From an uncultured Gammaproteobacteria bacterium (GTDB lineage: Bacteria; Pseudomonadota; Gammaproteobacteria; GCA-001735895): DNA of 37,815 nucleotides. A program made the translations under genes and the position numbers. This document shows positions 34,603 to 37,815 of this stretch, one piece after another (the stretch's first letter is position 1; every line of letters begins with the position of its first letter). Under the pieces are notes generated by a model. The model worked only from the letters and a program-made list of their open reading frames with translations, ran no database searches and was not told the origin of the DNA. The DNA lies in assembly GCA_947260025.1 (NCBI GenBank), contig CAMYON010000038.1:1-37815 (forward strand), given 5' to 3'.

Positions 34603-34962
34603 TCACGATAACAGCACTAGCACCAGCCCGAGCGCCGCGGGTGCGGCCTGGATCGCCAGGATGCGGTGGTTGGCGGTGATTGCGCCATAGGCGCCGGCGA
34701 TGATAACGCAGCTCAGGAAGAAAATTTTGATATCGCTGGCATAGACCGACGGCATCAGTCCCCAGAACAGTCCGGCCGCGAGAAAACCGTTGTAGAGGCC
34801 CTGGTTGGCCGCCAGTACCCGCGTGGCGGCCGCCTGCTCCGGTGTTTGTCGGAAAACTTTCAGGCCCGGCGGCTTTTCCCACAGGAACATTTCGAGCGCC
34901 ATGAAAGCGAGATGAATCAGGGCCACCAGCCCCACGACGATATCGGACAATAGCTCGATCAT
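34603..34962 (-). CDS. DUF1304 membrane protein
   Basis: A 119-residue protein with four hydrophobic helices. IVVGLVALIHLAFMALEMFLW, QTPEQAAATRVLAANQGLYNGFLAAGL and FFLSCVIIAGAYGAIT match DUF1304, a small inner-membrane family of unknown function. It lies about 110 bases upstream of DUF3830 on the same strand and divergent from the next oxygenase gene. Confidence 0.88.
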   Translation of the reverse strand: MIELLSDIVVGLVALIHLAFMALEMFLWEKPPGLKVFRQTPEQAAATRVLAANQGLYNGFLAAGLFWGLMPSVYASDIKIFFLSCVIIAGAYGAITANHRILAIQAAPAALGLVLVLLS

Positions 34963-35045
34963 GACGCTGACCCCAATTCCCCGCGGCGGGATTTGGAGCG
35001 TTGAACTAATGATGTTCCGGGTTCGTTTATAACCATTCGAGAGAC

Positions 35046-35075
35046 TTGCTAATCGGGTATACTGACCCGTATCCT
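35046..35075 (+). promoter_or_regulatory. Candidate promoter with embedded inverted repeat
   Basis: TTGCTA (35046-35051), 18 bases, TATCCT (35070-35075). Inside the spacer lies an inverted repeat CGGGT (35054-35058) / ACCCG (35065-35069) around TATACT, itself a possible -10 box. This is a plausible operator over the promoter of the oxygenase gene at 35111. Confidence 0.38.
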
Positions 35076-35110
35076 CTCACAGTTTCACCGTTTTTACCTG
35101 TCTGAAATCA

Positions 35111-36166
35111 ATGCCTGACCAGATACCGATCATCGATCTCGAGCCCTGGTTTGCCGGTGACGACCGCCTGCGTCGCGAGCTCTGCGCCCGGGTTGGCCAG
35201 GTTTGCCACGAGACCGGCTTTTTTTACATCGTCAACCACGGTATTTCGGCCCGGCTGAGCGCCGATTACCTCGCGATGATGAAGGCCTTTTTCGCGCTGC
35301 CGCTGGAAATCAGGCAGGCCATAGACAAACACCACTCGGCACAGTTTCGCGGCTGGGAGCAACTTGGTTCCGAGCTCACCAACAACGAGATCGATTATCG
35401 CGAGCAGATCGATATCGGTGTCGAGCGTGTTGCGATCGAGAATCCGAATCCCTATTACATGGCGCTGGTGGGGCCGAACCAGTGGCCGCCGGAAACCGCG
35501 CTACCGGGTTTTCGTGAGGTTGTCAGCGACTACTTCGCACGCCTGTCCGGCGTCGCGCGACAGCTGCTGCGAATCATGTCGCTTGCGCTAGGCCTGGACG
35601 AAATGCACATCGAGCGCGTGTTTGGTGAGAATCCGTCGCCCTACCTGAAGCTGATTCGCTATCCGCGGACGCTCGATGGCGGGCAGGGCGTTGGGGTACA
35701 CAAGGACTCTGGTTTTTTGACCCTGCTGCTGCAGGATGAAACCGCAGGGCTCGAAGCCCAGGCTAACGACAACAGTTGGTATCGAGTCGATCCGATCGCG
35801 GGCAGCCTGGTGGTCAATACCGGTGAGCTGCTGCAGCTGGTGACGCGTAATTACTTTATCGCGACCCCGCACCGGGTGATCAATCATGGCGATGGCGAGC
35901 GCTACTCGTCGGCTTTTTTTTACAGCCCCGACCTGAACACGGCGCTCGACCCGTTGCCGATCGATGCGGCCTGTATCACGCGGGTCGAACACAGTGAACG
36001 CCACCGTGGTGAGGGTTTGATGGCGTCGCGTGCCGAAATGGCCGCCGGTACGGGCGGCATGCAAAGCAAGGTCAGGCCGATGGTGTTTGGAGAAAAGTAC
36101 TGGCAACGCTGGGTGCGCAGCTACCCGGATATCGCGCGCAAGTTCTACCCCGGGTTGATGGAATAG
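35111..36166 (+). CDS. Isopenicillin N synthase-family Fe(II)/2-oxoglutarate oxygenase
   Basis: This 351-residue enzyme has the DIOX_N region (IPIIDLEPWF, VCHETGFFYIVNHGI) and the 2OG-Fe(II) core. Iron ligands are H197 and D199 (GVHKDSGFLTLL) and H254 (ATPHRV); the R264-x-S266 (RYSSAFF) pair binds 2-oxoglutarate. This is the plant-type/ISPN-synthase family common in bacteria with unknown substrates; beta-lactam production is not implied, since no ACV synthetase is near. ATG at 35111. It is monocistronic, between divergent DUF1304 and convergent outer-membrane genes. Confidence 0.88.
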   Translation: MPDQIPIIDLEPWFAGDDRLRRELCARVGQVCHETGFFYIVNHGISARLSADYLAMMKAFFALPLEIRQAIDKHHSAQFRGWEQLGSELTNNEIDYREQIDIGVERVAIENPNPYYMALVGPNQWPPETALPGFREVVSDYFARLSGVARQLLRIMSLALGLDEMHIERVFGENPSPYLKLIRYPRTLDGGQGVGVHKDSGFLTLLLQDETAGLEAQANDNSWYRVDPIAGSLVVNTGELLQLVTRNYFIATPHRVINHGDGERYSSAFFYSPDLNTALDPLPIDAACITRVEHSERHRGEGLMASRAEMAAGTGGMQSKVRPMVFGEKYWQRWVRSYPDIARKFYPGLME

Positions 36167-36201
36167 CCTGCACGGCTCCGCACCAACCCGGGTGAACATT
36201 T

Positions 36202-36852
36202 CTAGAAATCGTAAACCAGTCCGATCTGCAGGGTAGTGGTTTCGTAATCGATGCCGTCGAACTCGCCGATGTCTTTGCCTTCGCCTTCCAGATCGATATC
36301 GGTAATGCTGCCGTAGCGCAGCTCGGATTGCAGTTTCCAGGCTTGATTCAGATCGTAATTGATACCGCCAAAGACCTGGTAGCCGACGTCTCCATCCCCG
36401 GAATAAGACAGTTCATCGCCATTGCGTTCGAGATCGATATCGATTTCCTCGACCCAGGTCAGGCCGGCCCCGACATAGGGTTGCCACTTGTCATTCTTTT
36501 CGAACTGGTAGTGCCCGTTCAGGTAAAATATGTTCGACGCGTAGTTGCCGTCGTCAAATTCGGAGATATCGTTGAGCGTCGTCTCCGAGTCATTGGAGCG
36601 ATACTCCCAGCCGAACTCGACTGCGGCCCGGTCGGTATAGCGATAGCCGATTCCGATGCCGCCGGTGAAACCGGTGTCGAGATCGATATCCGCGTCTCCC
36701 GAGAGACCCTCGATATTGGAAAAATCGCTGCTTAGGTCGGACATCTGGCTCAATCCCACGTAGGGCCTGACGAACCAGGTATCCGTGGCCATGGCCGGAG
36801 TGCCTGTCATTAGAATCAGACCGGCGGTGGTAACAAGTTGCTTGCTGTTCAT
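36202..36852 (-). CDS. Acidic outer-membrane beta-barrel protein
   Basis: This 216-residue protein has a signal peptide (about 1-22, ending GTPAMA) and alternating amphipathic strands, for example FVRPYVGLSQ, FTGGIGIGYRY, AAVEFGWEYRS, SNIFYLNGHYQF, WQPYVGAGLTWVEE, VFGGINYDL, LQSELRYGSI and TTLQIGLVYDF. The final Phe is the usual BAM-recognition residue. About eight strands are expected, as in OmpA-like or OmpW-like small porins. Loops are unusually Asp/Glu-rich (SGDADIDLD, DLEGEGKDIGEFDGIDYE), possibly cation-binding. A strong GAGGA precedes the ATG. Divergent from the LytTR regulator. Confidence 0.85.
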   Translation of the reverse strand: MNSKQLVTTAGLILMTGTPAMATDTWFVRPYVGLSQMSDLSSDFSNIEGLSGDADIDLDTGFTGGIGIGYRYTDRAAVEFGWEYRSNDSETTLNDISEFDDGNYASNIFYLNGHYQFEKNDKWQPYVGAGLTWVEEIDIDLERNGDELSYSGDGDVGYQVFGGINYDLNQAWKLQSELRYGSITDIDLEGEGKDIGEFDGIDYETTTLQIGLVYDF

Positions 36853-36964
36853 GTCGTTTTCCTCAAGTTTGATTGATGGGGTGAGTTTCCATCCTGATTA
36901 CGGGATAATTTCGCCCCGGGATTAACAAAACGGGGTCGATTGCACCAATGGGCGGGTTTTTTGT

Positions 36965-37807
36965 ATGAATGGGCACTTCGATATTGGCGGGGTGACGCCG
37001 ACGAAGTACTTTTTCTCGATAGCGGTCGTGTTGGGCCTGCTGTTTGCGATGACGTCGGCTGACCAGCAGCATCCGGTAGCGCTGCTGTTCGTGCAGTGGC
37101 AACTGCAAACCGTGCTGCCGATGGCGTTGCTGGTTGCGGCGCACATTTTGCTGCTTTACAGCCACTGGTTCACACGGCTGAATCCGTGGTTTGCGCTGGG
37201 CGTTTCCGGCGCCGTCGGCGCCTCGCTGTTCGCGCCGCTCGCGCTGCTGATCGATTTATGGCTTGCGGCGGAACTGCCCGCGAGTCTTGCAGCCGAGTTG
37301 CTCGACGAATGGCTCAGCGTGATGCCCCCGGTGACGCTTTGCTGGGTCGCGCTGAATGCTCCCTGGCTGCTCGGGTATCGCCTGGAAAAGAGTAAAGAGT
37401 TTGATTCGGAACCGATACGGCAAAACGATGAATCCACGGCCGAAGCCGAATCGAAGCCCGCTTTCATGTCGCTGGTACCGCCAGACAAGCAGGGTCGTCT
37501 GCTGTTACTGAAATCGGAGCTGCATTACCTGCAGGTGCTGACCGACCAGGGCAGCAGCCTGATTCTCTACAATCTTGGCGATGCCGTCGATCAGCTGCCG
37601 CAGACGAGTGGTATGTCGGTGCACCGTTCTTACTGGGTGGCTCTCGGCGCGATTGAAAAACTCGAAAAACGCGGCCGCCAGGGCGAAATCAGCCTGCGTA
37701 ACGGGCAGCGCGTTCCGGTCAGCCGCAACCGCCTGGCCGAAGTATCGCGACGCCTGGCCGAATTACCGGCGCGGACGAACCCAGAACCAGCTGGCCAGGA
37801 CCAGTGA
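36965..37807 (+). CDS. Membrane-anchored LytTR-family transcriptional regulator
   Basis: This 280-residue protein has an N-terminal region with about four membrane helices (FFSIAVVLGLLFAM; LPMALLVAAHILLLYSHWF; FALGVSGAVGASLFAPLALLI; MPPVTLCWVALNAPWLLG) and a C-terminal LytTR DNA-binding domain (about 170-268), with LLLLKSELHYLQVLTD, MSVHRSYWVAL and ISLRNGQRVPVSRNR. No receiver domain is present, so sensing is presumably by the membrane part or a partner. The ATG at 36965 lacks a good ribosome-binding site; a GTG at codon 10 is an alternative. The divergent beta-barrel gene is a candidate target. Confidence 0.88.
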   Translation: MNGHFDIGGVTPTKYFFSIAVVLGLLFAMTSADQQHPVALLFVQWQLQTVLPMALLVAAHILLLYSHWFTRLNPWFALGVSGAVGASLFAPLALLIDLWLAAELPASLAAELLDEWLSVMPPVTLCWVALNAPWLLGYRLEKSKEFDSEPIRQNDESTAEAESKPAFMSLVPPDKQGRLLLLKSELHYLQVLTDQGSSLILYNLGDAVDQLPQTSGMSVHRSYWVALGAIEKLEKRGRQGEISLRNGQRVPVSRNRLAEVSRRLAELPARTNPEPAGQDQ

Positions 37808-37815
37808 GCCGAAGG

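Noticed and set aside
35111-36166. Beta-lactam biosynthesis (isopenicillin N synthase)
   Set aside because: Only the broad oxygenase family is supported; no ACV synthetase or other beta-lactam genes are present.

Overview
The window looks like a chromosomal segment of a free-living gammaproteobacterium with fairly GC-rich DNA. The main reason is gene content and order. On the minus strand the run lptM, lysA, dapF, DUF484, xerC, hslV, hslU, DUF971, ubiE, ubiJ, ubiB is a classic gammaproteobacterial arrangement (split here only by short gaps). It is joined by mreBCD, gatCAB, rimO, an IbaG/BolA gene and RNase D. I do not assign a genus. TTG start codons are common here: the lysA, hslV, DUF402 and butyrobetaine-hydroxylase-like genes all appear to use one.

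Left part (1-8095). A Sel1-repeat gene runs off the left edge, followed by an AT-richer non-coding stretch of about 390 bases. Next come a gamma-butyrobetaine-hydroxylase-like 2-oxoglutarate oxygenase and a convergent double-GNAT acetyltransferase. A strong sigma-70 promoter then drives a TPP riboswitch and a tightly packed thiamine uptake and salvage unit: thiB, thiP, thiQ, a thiamine-kinase-like phosphotransferase and an EamA transporter. Thiamine would be bound in the periplasm, imported and trapped by phosphorylation, with TPP feeding back on expression.

Central part (8092-23398). A minus-strand block carries a DEDDh exonuclease-CBS-DUF294 fusion, an SDR oxidoreductase, an unknown 110-residue protein and gatC-gatA-gatB (tRNA-dependent amidation). 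Divergent from it is the cell-shape operon mreB-mreC-mreD, with RNase D translationally coupled at its end. Then follow an orphan exported FliL-like protein, ibaG, a coiled-coil diguanylate cyclase with an intact I-site, a small Rieske protein, rimO, and an unknown exported protein built from two Cys-paired repeats. The rimO gene is damaged: about 50 nucleotides are missing just before the TRAM domain, which shifts the frame.

Right part (23446-37807). This is the conserved minus-strand block for ubiquinone synthesis (ubiE, ubiJ, ubiB), heat-shock proteolysis (hslVU), chromosome dimer resolution (xerC) and lysine/meso-DAP synthesis (lysA, dapF). Upstream of it in the same direction are a LysE-family exporter, DUF402, DUF3830 and DUF1304 genes. 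The window closes with an isopenicillin-N-synthase-type oxygenase, an acidic outer-membrane beta-barrel protein and a divergent membrane-anchored LytTR regulator.

I see no CRISPR array, phage, transposase, tRNA or rRNA. Nothing here is clearly a new defence or mobile system. The most promising leads are the thiamine unit with its kinase and EamA genes, the damaged rimO, the exonuclease-CBS-DUF294 fusion, the orphan FliL-like protein, the duplicated Cys-repeat protein, and the DUF3830/DUF402/LysE genes coupled to lysA.
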